IMG/VR virus record: IMGVR_UViG_3300025889_000881
Location: 1 to 25,128 of that record
Length of the DNA stretch: 25,128 nucleotides
Direction: 5' to 3' (one strand)
Origin: a virus
A model generated the notes under the pieces. That model was not told where the DNA came from. It did not search any database and saw nothing but the letters and a program-made list of their open reading frames with translations. Positions 15,887 to 22,888 of this stretch are shown piece after piece (the first letter of the stretch is position 1; every line of letters begins with the position of its first letter). The translations under genes and the position numbers were made by a program.

Positions 15887-17494
15887 TTAGGCCCCTTGTG
15901 GTGGTGGTTGTGGTGCGGCTTGCTGCATCTGCATCTGCTGCATGGCCAGCATCTGGGCCTGCTCTGCAGCTGCGCGCTCTTCGATGAGCAGAGTGCGTTC
16001 AGCCGCGTCATTTCGGACTGCGGCAGGCACCCCGAGCTTGTCGCCCAGGTAGTCCACCACGGCGCTTGTCTTGATGGCGAGCTGACCCTCAGCCCCGAGC
16101 GGCCCGACCAGCTGCAGGTACTGCAGAATGGCGTTGACCTCTTCCATGTTTTGCGCCATGGCAAGCGGCGCCACAGGGGCGACCCTCACCTCCAGGCCAT
16201 TGACTCGCAACGGCATGTCGATCAGACCGCGCTCATCCATCACCTGCAGGATGCGACCAACCAACGGGACCATCGTCTCGTTGATAAGACGGCCGAACGC
16301 CGAGCCCAAATTCTGCGCGAGCTCCTTCATGCGCTCGACCACCTCGGTGGCCGATCTTGCCGACATGTTGTCAGGCGGCAGGCTCTCATCAAGCAGGATG
16401 CGCTTGATGTTCATGCGCAGGTCGTTGATCACGATCTGACTGACGTTGAAGTCGCCCGAGCGGGGCAGGGGTTTCAAGCTGTCGCCCTGGGGGCCACCAT
16501 TACGCGCCACGGGAATAATCGCGCCCGGCACAATCTTGACCGTCTGCGGGTTGAGCACGCCGTCGTCGGCTGCCGTATAGGCGCCCGATACAGCCAGGCT
16601 CGCATTCTTCAGCAGCAGCTCAAGCGTCTTGTTTAAGGTCTTGATGTCGGGCAGGGCAGTAAGCAGCGGGCCGCGCCCATACACCTCGCCTGAGACTTTC
16701 ATGTAGCGTGAGATCACCCACGGCGAACCCTTCATGCGTCGGTAAACAATTTCTTCTTTCGAGACCTGGTCGATGACGTGGTAACACCAGTCGCCGCGTT
16801 CTGAATCGTAGACTGTGGCCTCGAGTAGGTCCACGTCGTCGGTGGGCTTTTGTTCAATGCGTTGCTTGACTTGAATTGGAAACTCGGCGTCTTTCCACTG
16901 CTGCTGGATGGCCTCGCCCTTCATGCGCATCTTGCGGTAGATCTTGTCTACCTGGCCGTTGGCGCCCTCCTCATAAGCGAGGAGAAACATCGGCACGGGA
17001 ATGAAGTTGATCGGGCTCACGTCGTCGCCAGGCATCACCAACATGCCGGCTGTGCCCACCGCTAAGTCGAGCAAGAACTCGCCAATAGCGATGTCGAAGT
17101 TGCTCTGCTTGAGCACGGCAAACATCTTCTCGCCGTAAATGTCGAGGATTGTTTGCGCTTGGCTGCGTCGGTCCTCAGGAATATCGGGGCCGGGCTCAAG
17201 ACGCGCCCACTTGCGCTGCGGGGGGAAGATTCCCGACTGCAGTCGGTTGGCAAAACGCTGGGTCGAACTGATGGCCGTGGAGTCAAACACTCGGGCCATC
17301 TTTTTGTTGCCCTGGCTATTGCCTTCCCAGTAGCCATACAACTGGCGCTGGGGCAGGGCAAACTCGTAGGCGTCGCGGTAGAGGTCCTCGAAGAGGTCCT
17401 TCTTGCGCTGCGCCACCTCGGCCCGCTTGATGATGTCTTCAACCTTAAGCCGGTTGCCCTCGTACTTCTTGCCTTTTTCGTAGACTTCAGCCAT
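15887..17494 (-). CDS. Head-to-tail connector (portal) protein, T7 gp8-like
   Basis: A 535-residue protein, the size of T7 gp8 (536). It begins with a helical segment (DIIKRAEVAQRKKDLFEDLY), then YEFALPQRQLYG and a VFDSTAISSTQRFANRLQSG block that is a hallmark of podoviral connectors, followed by IFPPQRKWARLEPG. The mid region has SPWVISRYMKVSGEVYGRGP and LPDIKTLNKTLELLLKNA, and the C-terminal domain has ATEVVERMKELAQNLGSAFG. The last 30 residues are Gln/Met/Ala-rich. It forms the dodecameric ring at the packaging vertex, binding terminase and then the gp11-like adaptor. The ATG at 17494 overlaps the DUF6321-like gene by 8 nt. Confidence 0.93.
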   Translation of the reverse strand: MAEVYEKGKKYEGNRLKVEDIIKRAEVAQRKKDLFEDLYRDAYEFALPQRQLYGYWEGNSQGNKKMARVFDSTAISSTQRFANRLQSGIFPPQRKWARLEPGPDIPEDRRSQAQTILDIYGEKMFAVLKQSNFDIAIGEFLLDLAVGTAGMLVMPGDDVSPINFIPVPMFLLAYEEGANGQVDKIYRKMRMKGEAIQQQWKDAEFPIQVKQRIEQKPTDDVDLLEATVYDSERGDWCYHVIDQVSKEEIVYRRMKGSPWVISRYMKVSGEVYGRGPLLTALPDIKTLNKTLELLLKNASLAVSGAYTAADDGVLNPQTVKIVPGAIIPVARNGGPQGDSLKPLPRSGDFNVSQIVINDLRMNIKRILLDESLPPDNMSARSATEVVERMKELAQNLGSAFGRLINETMVPLVGRILQVMDERGLIDMPLRVNGLEVRVAPVAPLAMAQNMEEVNAILQYLQLVGPLGAEGQLAIKTSAVVDYLGDKLGVPAAVRNDAAERTLLIEERAAAEQAQMLAMQQMQMQQAAPQPPPQGA

Positions 17495-17816
17495 TTTTCT
17501 TCTGCGCCTCGTATCGTTTTAAAAGTGACCGACCTTTCGCAGCCAGCCGAGCTGCACCCGCTGCATTGGTCGGCGCCGGCTCACCCCATGCTCGGGCGGC
17601 TAGTGCGAGGCGGGTAGGCTCACCGTTGTCTTTCTTCAGAGGCCCGCTGGGATTGGAATAAAACCTGGTCAAGAACGAACCCTTGCGGCGCATTTTTTCG
17701 GGCGTATCTGCGGCGCCCTTAACGCCTGGTTTCAGATTCGCACCCTCTTTGCGTTTGAAGTAGGCCCGACCTTTTGCGGTTAGCCCACCTTTAGGATCTT
17801 TGATCGGTTCGCTCAT
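17487..17816 (-). CDS. DUF6321-like small phage protein
   Basis: A 109-residue, strongly basic protein. The pattern DPKGGLTAKGRAYFKRKEGA, NLKPGVKGAADTPEKMRRKG, FLTRFYSNPSGPL and RLALAARAWGEPAP matches a widespread phage family I remember as DUF6321. Its role is unknown; the Lys/Arg content and the Gly/Pro-rich linker suggest nucleic acid or nucleoprotein binding. The ATG at 17816 overlaps the previous stop (ATGA), and the stop overlaps the connector start. Its constant place next to the portal suggests a packaging or head function. Confidence 0.8.
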   Translation of the reverse strand: MSEPIKDPKGGLTAKGRAYFKRKEGANLKPGVKGAADTPEKMRRKGSFLTRFYSNPSGPLKKDNGEPTRLALAARAWGEPAPTNAAGAARLAAKGRSLLKRYEAQKKNG

Positions 17817-18004
17817 GTGATCTTGTATTTCAAATAAATGCAGGTCGGCAGTGTCATGTCAGCGCCGTAGTCCTTGAGGATGGTCAGGTACTCGCCAACC
17901 TTGTCGGCGCACTCTCGCGCTGTTGGCAGTACCTGCTTTGAGCTGACCATGAATGCGCATTCGCCTTGTATGCAGAACACCACAATGGCCAGCCATGTGT
18001 TCAC
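17813..18004 (-). CDS. Small Cys-containing protein with N-terminal hydrophobic segment
   Basis: A 63-residue protein starting with GTG at 18004, which overlaps the preceding stop (GTGA); AGGAAG lies upstream. The first 20 residues are apolar (NTWLAIVVFCIQGECAFMV), resembling a signal or short membrane anchor. Four Cys residues (about 11, 16, 32, 55) could form disulphides outside the cytoplasm. No family function is known to me. It lies in a row of coupled microproteins between the coiled-coil genes and the DUF6321-like gene. Confidence 0.7.
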   Translation of the reverse strand: MNTWLAIVVFCIQGECAFMVSSKQVLPTARECADKVGEYLTILKDYGADMTLPTCIYLKYKIT

Positions 18005-18153
18005 TTTTTCTTCCTCATTGCCGTTTTTGCCGCCTTCTTAAACGCATCGGCAGTCGGCGCACCGGGGGTGCCAGGCTTGCGCATCTTCTCCTTTGAGCCT
18101 TCAGCAATGCGCTTACGCTTTGCGTGGATGTTGGCGTAGAGACCCTGAGTCAT
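18001..18153 (-). CDS. Conserved basic phage microprotein
   Basis: A 50-residue protein found by direct translation. It starts at ATG 18153, overlapping the upstream stop (ATGA). The order GLYANIHAKRKRIAEGSKEK, MRKPGTPGAPTADAFKKAAK and a Lys/Arg tail is one I recall as recurring in many phages near DUF6321-like and portal genes. It is very basic and may bind DNA or pack with it, but the function is unknown. Coupled start and stop overlaps with both neighbours support its being translated. Confidence 0.78.
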   Translation of the reverse strand: MTQGLYANIHAKRKRIAEGSKEKMRKPGTPGAPTADAFKKAAKTAMRKKK

Positions 18154-18275
18154 TTCTTGTCTCCCTTCAAACACTTGCCTGCAGCTTTACACTTTGCTGG
18201 GGTGGGGCATCCTGGGCAGGTCTTGAACCCGCCCTTCATTTTGTCTTTCGCTTTTTTCTGCATTCGGTCGTACAT
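18150..18275 (-). CDS. Cys-rich microprotein
   Basis: A 41-residue protein beginning at ATG 18275 with AGGAG nine bases upstream. The N-terminal half is Lys-rich and helical (YDRMQKKAKDKMKGG). The C-terminal half holds four Cys in TCPGCPTPAKCKAAGKC (residues 20, 23, 29, 35), which could bind a metal ion or form disulphides. I do not know its function. It begins 12 nt after the coiled-coil gene stop and ends in an ATGA overlap with the next microprotein. Confidence 0.7.
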   Translation of the reverse strand: MYDRMQKKAKDKMKGGFKTCPGCPTPAKCKAAGKCLKGDKK

Positions 18276-18287
18276 GATGTTTTGCTC

Positions 18288-19019
18288 CTAGAGTGCAAGT
18301 AAAGGTCGATTACGCAGTCGGCGTGCTCGCACAAAGCCAGCGCGCTGCGCCCCGGTATTGCGTTGCAAGGTTTCTGTTTCTTCCGTAAATTGCCGGCGAC
18401 GTCGCTCAAGCTCGGTCCTGCTTTCAGCGGCCTGCTCTTGTGCAACCCTTTGGGCGTTCTCGGCTGCGGCCTGTGCTTTCCTGTTTTCTTCTGCAAGCAG
18501 GTCTTGTTCTTTCTGGAGCTCTTTGAGCTGTTCGTCGTACTTCTCTTCTTCCGCTTTGCGGATGAGGTCGAACTGCGCTTTCTGGCCAGCAAGATCTTGT
18601 TCAAACTCTGAGAGGAGCAGCGCGCTGTAGCGTTCTTGCTCAAACGTAGGTAACACAGCACCAAAGTCGCCGGGGTCTATGCCCTGGCCTGAGTTGTAGA
18701 GATCGACCGCTGCGTTGTATTCATCGACCCGCTTTTCGTATTCAGCTAAATGTCTTTCAAAAGTATTGACGTACCTCTGGGACGGCAACTCCCGCCCGAG
18801 TTGGATTGAGTTTGGCGATTGCGAGGGTCTCTGAGTTAGATCAAGAGAACCCGCGATTGGGGACACCTGGTTGCGATCTGCCGGTGGCATCGGTCCAATC
18901 TTGTAAACCGGCCTTTCCGTGGACGGCAGCTCGACCGTCGTTTGCATAGCAAGTGCTTGCGATGCCGGGTCAGGTTTAAGGACTGGCTCGAGGTTGATGT
19001 TTTGGACTTTAAGGACCAT
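18288..19019 (-). CDS. Coiled-coil protein, probably virion-associated
   Basis: A 243-residue protein. The first 80 residues are Pro/Ser/Gln-rich and probably disordered. Residues about 85-225 are charged and helical with heptads, e.g. KAEEEKYDEQLKELQKEQDL and AEENRKAQAAAENAQRVAQ. The end is Arg-rich and hydrophobic (GFVRARRLRNRPLLAL), resembling the C-terminal part of the preceding protein. The ATG at 19019 shares one base with the upstream stop (TGATG). Genes like this pair occur between terminase and portal in podoviruses, but the role is unestablished; assembly or internal virion functions are possible. Confidence 0.7.
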   Translation of the reverse strand: MVLKVQNINLEPVLKPDPASQALAMQTTVELPSTERPVYKIGPMPPADRNQVSPIAGSLDLTQRPSQSPNSIQLGRELPSQRYVNTFERHLAEYEKRVDEYNAAVDLYNSGQGIDPGDFGAVLPTFEQERYSALLLSEFEQDLAGQKAQFDLIRKAEEEKYDEQLKELQKEQDLLAEENRKAQAAAENAQRVAQEQAAESRTELERRRRQFTEETETLQRNTGAQRAGFVRARRLRNRPLLAL

Positions 19020-19615
19020 CAGACACCGCCGAGTGTTGTGACCTTACCGTCGTTAGCTGCTGGCAAGCCGATTTCAGGATTCAGGCGCGCATCAGACAGC
19101 AAAGCGCGAATGCCGCCACGTCGCCGTGCCCGCGTTTGTGATGCTGCCTTCTCGCCAGCTTCTCGACGCTGCTCGTCGATTTGCGCTTGGATGGAAGCGG
19201 CCTGCTTCTCTGCTTCAGCTTTCTGTTCTTGAAACCGGGCAGTCTCGGCAGTCAGAGCTTCGCGTGCAGTTACGGCCTGCTCCTGTTGAGTCTTGACCAT
19301 GACGTTGTAAGCGTCGAGCTGCCTTTGCCGATCTGCAGCCTCCGCTGCCGCTCTGTCCTGAAGCTCCTTGAGCTCCTTGCCGCTTGTCTCACGCATGAGG
19401 TCAAGCTCAGTCTGCGACTGGTTGATTGCATCGATCCTGGCTTGTTCTGCCATTTTGTTCGCATCAATTCGAGCCGCATCGGCTATTCGGTTTGCTTCAG
19501 CCGACGCTTCACGCGATTCTTGGCGCGCTCTCTGAGCTGATTTTTTCGCTTCAGTTACGCCGTAAGTAGTTGCAGCTGCAGTAAAGAGGGCTGTTAATTC
19601 TGCTCCAGTACACAT
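19019..19615 (-). CDS. Coiled-coil protein, probably virion-associated
   Basis: A 198-residue protein. After MCTGAELTALFTAAATTYGV (apolar, with a Cys at position 2 as in T7 gp14) it forms a long Ala/Glu/Gln/Arg helix through about residue 155. The C-terminus is a basic RARRRGGIRALLSDARLN motif followed by a short Gly-rich tail. A C-terminal Arg-rich, Leu-Leu-containing patch is shared with the next gene and with many podoviral small proteins. It could be an internal virion or assembly protein. The ATG at 19615 has GAGGT eight bases upstream, provided by the stop region of the acetyltransferase gene. Confidence 0.7.
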   Translation of the reverse strand: MCTGAELTALFTAAATTYGVTEAKKSAQRARQESREASAEANRIADAARIDANKMAEQARIDAINQSQTELDLMRETSGKELKELQDRAAAEAADRQRQLDAYNVMVKTQQEQAVTAREALTAETARFQEQKAEAEKQAASIQAQIDEQRREAGEKAASQTRARRRGGIRALLSDARLNPEIGLPAANDGKVTTLGGV

Positions 19616-19621
19616 AGCAAT

Positions 19622-20068
19622 TTACCTCGCATTCAAATAAAAAGTTGATCCACAGTTGGTGAACCCCATCGCCTGATAAAGACGCGACGCGGCCGTGCCT
19701 GGCGCACCAGTAGTAACGCCTGGCCGAATTTGTTTTGCCCCGGTTTGTTTTGCCCAAACGACAAAATCTTTGATTAACCGTGCAGCTGCCAACGAGCCAC
19801 GGTGTTTTGCGGAAATAAACAACGCGATGTCTACTGCATAAAGGTCATTTGAAAACCATGGCTGCACGCTCATGCCAACCATCCCACCAAGAATCTTGTC
19901 GTCTTGTTCATACACTCGAACATATTGGTCGCTCATCAATCTCATCAAAAACATCCTTGCTTTGCGCTCATCAAAATTTAATGAGCGATAGGACGACTCA
20001 GCGTGCATCTCCCGGCCTAAAGCTAACAACCTATCCAAATCATCGAGCGCTGCTGGCCTTATCGTCAT
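19622..20068 (-). CDS. GNAT-family N-acetyltransferase
   Basis: A 148-residue protein with the GNAT fold order: MTIRPAALDDLDRLLAL at the start; DKILGGMVGMSVQP (beta4); VDIALFISAKHRGSLAAARL, the acetyl-CoA-binding motif A with the RGSLAA loop; and GTAASRLYQAMGFTNCGSTF (motif B). The substrate cannot be deduced and could be a protein, a small molecule or a host toxin. An upstream in-frame extension exists to 20173, but MTIRP is the family-typical opening and avoids overlap with terminase; the ribosome binding site is weak. The gene is AT-richer than its neighbours, suggesting acquisition. Confidence 0.85.
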   Translation of the reverse strand: MTIRPAALDDLDRLLALGREMHAESSYRSLNFDERKARMFLMRLMSDQYVRVYEQDDKILGGMVGMSVQPWFSNDLYAVDIALFISAKHRGSLAAARLIKDFVVWAKQTGAKQIRPGVTTGAPGTAASRLYQAMGFTNCGSTFYLNAR

Positions 20069-20126
20069 ATCAAAAGATTCTATTGGTGCTTGAACAAAAT
20101 GTGTCTTTAGCGATATCGCAGAGATA

Positions 20127-21683
20127 TCACCCGAAGATATTGAACTCGGTCTCGGCCTGGGCCTGCCCAACAAACTGCCCGCTCACACCTAGCGGCGTCT
20201 TGGTCATGCGCCGATGTTCACCGCCACCGAGCAGAAGGTAGCCAAAAGCGTCGCCAATGTGGCTGTGCTCGTTTTTATTGGGCGCATCCCTGAACCGCTC
20301 CTGGCCGGCGCCGATGGCCACGCGCTTGAAGTGGTAGCCGCCGCCCAAGGATTTCCTCAGCAGCTTGCATTCGGTGCTCACGATCAGGCCAGGCTTGCCG
20401 ACAATGAGCCGCTGCATGGGCATGGCTGCGGCCTCCCGCCGCACCTTGAAGTCGTTGCTTGGTGCAGGCTGCGCCCGTAGGCCCAGGGTGCGCAGGTAGT
20501 CGAACGCGGTCACCTCGTAGATCGCATCGCGCTGCATACCGGCCGGGTCACCCCAGAGCATGATCTGGGCTTTCGGATATCGGGCGTTGAGCTCGGCGAG
20601 CAGCTGCTGGCCGAACCGCTCTAGGCCCATGTCGAAGGTGACAATCTCATGCAGGATTACCCAGCGGCCGTTCGTAAATCGCTGGCCGATGGTTGCGGCT
20701 GGCGTCAGGCCGAAGTCGAGACCCACCTGAAGGGGAATAGAGGGGTCGTATTCGACTTCGCCCGACATCAGGCTGTCGTCGTACTCGGGCCAGACCGGCC
20801 GGCCTTCTTGGACGTAGGTGTACTGGCCGCCTGCGTAGCAGCGAATCCAATCGAGCTGCTTACCGAGCAGCATCTGCGGGTAGTAGCCTGGCGGCAGGTT
20901 GCCGATGTTCTCGGCCTTGGGGTTAACCTTCCACCACTTGCCCGAGGCAAAGACGTGGTCGTTCGCCTCTGGTGCTTCAGGCAAATCGACCGGGTCCACT
21001 TGCACCACGCCGCCAGGCTGCTTAAAGAACTTCCAGGCGTAGGCGCCGGTCATCTTCTCTTTCTCGGCCATGCGGTGGTACCAATGGTCGTCGTCCATTG
21101 GGTTGGTGTCGAGCCAGATCCCGTGCCAGGTCGCGCCACCGTCGCGCTTGGTGGGGTAGCGTCCGACCCGATGGGTGAGGCCATCGACAATCGCCTTGGG
21201 TAGCTCTCGCGCCTCATTGACCCAGGCACCTGTGAGCTCTAGGGAAAGCAGCTTTCTGACATCTTTAGGTTGATCTAAGGCGATAAAGATCACCTCACAG
21301 TCGATGCCGGCCGCGTCACCGCGTGACGGCAGCCGTATATGGTGGGTAATCGGTGGCGTCCACAACATTGCCCCGAACGTGTTTTCGGGGAATAGGTCCT
21401 GCCATGTCTTGATGGTGGTCGTCTTCAACATGGGGTAGCTGTTGCGCACAATTGCGAAACGGGTGTAGCGGATGCCGTCTACAGGTGAGGGCTTTTGCCT
21501 GACGGCACGCAACATGACCTCAGCCGCGCAAGCGTAGCTCTTACCTGACCCCACGGGGCCCATCAAGCCACGCACGAATGCGTCGGACTGCAGGAAGTTG
21601 TAGACGACGGGCGAGGTCCTGAAGTCGAGGTTCAGGCCCGTGGTGGGCAGCTCTTTGCTGCCGGTCTCTTTAGTTCTTGCCAC
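20127..21683 (-). CDS. terL: Terminase large subunit
   Basis: The 518-residue packaging motor, from a GTG at 21683 with GAGG spaced about six bases upstream. The ATPase domain has a Walker A GPVGSGKS at residues 42-49 and a probable Walker B region, LTGAWVNEARELP. The nuclease domain shows acidic motifs QVGLDFGLTPA (near 320), IMLWGDPAG (near 375) and HSHIGDAFGYLLL (near 470), as in RNase H-like terminase nucleases. It cuts the concatemer and translocates DNA through the portal. A longer in-frame version from 21770 would put the reading frame across the DUF3310-like gene and gives an unconvincing Ser/Arg-rich N-terminus, so I prefer the GTG. It overlaps the DUF3310-like gene by 14 bases. Confidence 0.95.
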   Translation of the reverse strand: MARTKETGSKELPTTGLNLDFRTSPVVYNFLQSDAFVRGLMGPVGSGKSYACAAEVMLRAVRQKPSPVDGIRYTRFAIVRNSYPMLKTTTIKTWQDLFPENTFGAMLWTPPITHHIRLPSRGDAAGIDCEVIFIALDQPKDVRKLLSLELTGAWVNEARELPKAIVDGLTHRVGRYPTKRDGGATWHGIWLDTNPMDDDHWYHRMAEKEKMTGAYAWKFFKQPGGVVQVDPVDLPEAPEANDHVFASGKWWKVNPKAENIGNLPPGYYPQMLLGKQLDWIRCYAGGQYTYVQEGRPVWPEYDDSLMSGEVEYDPSIPLQVGLDFGLTPAATIGQRFTNGRWVILHEIVTFDMGLERFGQQLLAELNARYPKAQIMLWGDPAGMQRDAIYEVTAFDYLRTLGLRAQPAPSNDFKVRREAAAMPMQRLIVGKPGLIVSTECKLLRKSLGGGYHFKRVAIGAGQERFRDAPNKNEHSHIGDAFGYLLLGGGEHRRMTKTPLGVSGQFVGQAQAETEFNIFG

Positions 21684-21888
21684 TGGTGACCTCGAGCAGC
21701 TTTTCCATGTAGTGGTGCGCCTTCTGGATATCGTTTGGGCCTTTGGTTCTCGCAAGGTATTTGATGACATTGCCTTTGAGAAACCCGCGAAACTCCTCTG
21801 GCGTCATCCAGGCCTGCATGGCTGCCCAGGGCTCAACAGCCAGGGTTTTATAGTGGTCGCCTCCGACCTGTCGATCATCTGCCCCCAC
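21670..21888 (-). CDS. DUF3310-like small protein
   Basis: A 72-residue protein of the DUF3310 type: QVGGDHYKTLAVEPWAAM, then FLKGNVIKYLARTKG and DIQKAHHYMEKLLE. This fits the family in order and spacing. DUF3310 occurs in many phages, sometimes called nucleotide kinase-like, but its role is unclear. I chose GTG at 21888, which follows the previous stop by two bases and has GAGG five bases upstream. A TTG at 21930 would add 14 residues inside the upstream gene. Its location between the terminase genes is likely a matter of operon packing. Confidence 0.88.
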   Translation of the reverse strand: MGADDRQVGGDHYKTLAVEPWAAMQAWMTPEEFRGFLKGNVIKYLARTKGPNDIQKAHHYMEKLLEVTSGKN

Positions 21889-21890
21889 GT

Positions 21891-22184
21891 TCACCTCGCT
21901 GGCTGTTGGTTGGCCCAGAGCTCGAGGCAAGATTGCTCAAGCGCCCAGCTGCTAGGGTTGGTCTTCAGCGCGTCACCAATCCCCCGGTTGTAGGCCTGAA
22001 TGATCTGGTCGGGTGTGACATTGGTCACTGTTTGTACAGGTTCATTCATCAATCGGTACGTTACCAGGGTGCCGATGATTGCTGACACGGCACCGATGGC
22101 AAAGCCAGAAGCGAACACCTGCCAACGTGTCATGCCATCAGGCAGTTCGACGAAGTAGGGCACACCACTTACGCGAGTCTTCAT
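21891..22184 (-). CDS. Small single-pass membrane protein
   Basis: A 97-residue protein from the ATG at 22184, which overlaps the preceding zinc-ribbon stop (ATGA). A hydrophobic stretch at residues about 22-42 (QVFASGFAIGAVSAIIGTLV) is a likely transmembrane helix. The remaining part (TPDQIIQAYNRGIGDALKTN and a Trp-containing end) would lie on one side of the membrane. The frame continues upstream to 22331, but that stretch is occupied by the zinc-ribbon and 57-residue genes, so I reject it. A holin or spanin role is conceivable, but no neighbouring lysis gene supports it. Confidence 0.72.
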   Translation of the reverse strand: MKTRVSGVPYFVELPDGMTRWQVFASGFAIGAVSAIIGTLVTYRLMNEPVQTVTNVTPDQIIQAYNRGIGDALKTNPSSWALEQSCLELWANQQPAR

Positions 22185-22282
22185 GAGAAGAATCCTTTCT
22201 GACAGTTTCGGCAGTACTTGCGGCCAGGCTTGGCCTCGATACGAGCTGCGCAGCGGCAGCAGGTCTTCCACTTTTTTTTCAT
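22181..22282 (-). CDS. Zinc-ribbon microprotein
   Basis: Found by direct translation: 33 residues, with ATG at 22282 overlapping the preceding stop (ATGA). It has CCRC (C8-x-x-C11) and YCRNC (C24-x-x-C27), a likely four-Cys zinc site, in an otherwise Lys/Arg-rich chain. Such microproteins may bind nucleic acids or protein partners. Start and stop overlap both neighbours by 4 nt, which is strong support for translation of an otherwise unremarkable short frame. Confidence 0.72.
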   Translation of the reverse strand: MKKKWKTCCRCAARIEAKPGRKYCRNCQKGFFS

Positions 22283-22452
22283 GGCGTGCTCCTTTCTTCA
22301 AGAATCCTGATTCGGGCCCGTAGGTCGTCAAGCTCTTTGTGCGCTATGCGCCAGGCTTCGCGCCAGACCAGGCGAGCCACAGCGAGCTCGTCCTCGGTCC
22401 ATGTTCGCGCATCCTGACGGCGCTGCAACCAGCCATCAAAGCTGTCTGGCAT
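22279..22452 (-). CDS. Small charged helical protein
   Basis: Found by direct translation: 57 residues from ATG 22452. It is highly charged and Trp-rich (SFDGWLQRRQDARTWTEDEL, then ARLVWREAWRIAHKELDDLR), predicted as one or two amphipathic helices. I know no function. It overlaps the 3' end of the small terminase gene by 17 bases and the next microprotein by 4. Its position suggests a translationally coupled role in the packaging operon. Confidence 0.65.
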   Translation of the reverse strand: MPDSFDGWLQRRQDARTWTEDELAVARLVWREAWRIAHKELDDLRARIRILEERSTP

Positions 22453-22888
22453 CACGCTCTTCTTGCACGTCTTCGATCTCTGGGGCCTGCACGTTGATGC
22501 CGATTACGCTGGGCTTTTCGCTGCCGTCGTCAGGGTTATCCAAGAGGCCAGAAGCTTTAGCCAAGAGCCGCAGCACACCCACCTTGTCGTAGAGCTCCAC
22601 CTCCAGCGTAGAGGCCCCGTCCTTGCCCTTGGTGACCTTGATGTTCTTGATCGCCTGCAGGGCGTGGTCAGGGATCGCCGAGGCAGCCTTCACCTTCACG
22701 TTGCCCTCTTCGTCCCAGGCCAGGATGTCGGTGATCTTGGTGTTGGCCATGCACAGCAAGCTGTAGGCCACCGCCTCACGGTTCTCGATGATGGTCTGCG
22801 ACCGCTCCAGGCGACGCTGCACCGAGCGCACCCCGCCCCAGTTCTTCAGGCTTGGCACCTGGTTGGCTAGTCTTGGGGATCTAGGCAT
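22436..22888 (-). CDS. terS: Putative terminase small subunit
   Basis: A 150-residue protein. The N-terminal third (SLKNWGGVRSVQRRLERSQT) could hold DNA-binding helices. The later part IPDHALQAIKNIKVTKGKDG, STLEVELYDKVGVLRLLAKA and SGLLD is the pattern of small terminase proteins, in which a KVTKG..xEVELYDK..L..L beta/helix unit precedes an acidic tail (EIEDVQEERD). It recognises phage DNA and stimulates the large subunit. The ATG at 22888 immediately follows the TAA of the +1-frame ORF at 22889-23611 and overlaps the end of the methyltransferase gene by 8 bases. Confidence 0.8.
   Translation of the reverse strand: MPRSPRLANQVPSLKNWGGVRSVQRRLERSQTIIENREAVAYSLLCMANTKITDILAWDEEGNVKVKAASAIPDHALQAIKNIKVTKGKDGASTLEVELYDKVGVLRLLAKASGLLDNPDDGSEKPSVIGINVQAPEIEDVQEERDARQL

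Noticed and set aside
20069-20173. N-terminal extension of the acetyltransferase
   Set aside because: It would overlap terminase and gives a non-family N-terminus; MTIRP at 20068 is typical.
21684-21770. N-terminal extension of the large terminase
   Set aside because: It overlaps the DUF3310-like gene, has a Ser/Arg-rich sequence, and a GTG with a good ribosome site lies at 21683.
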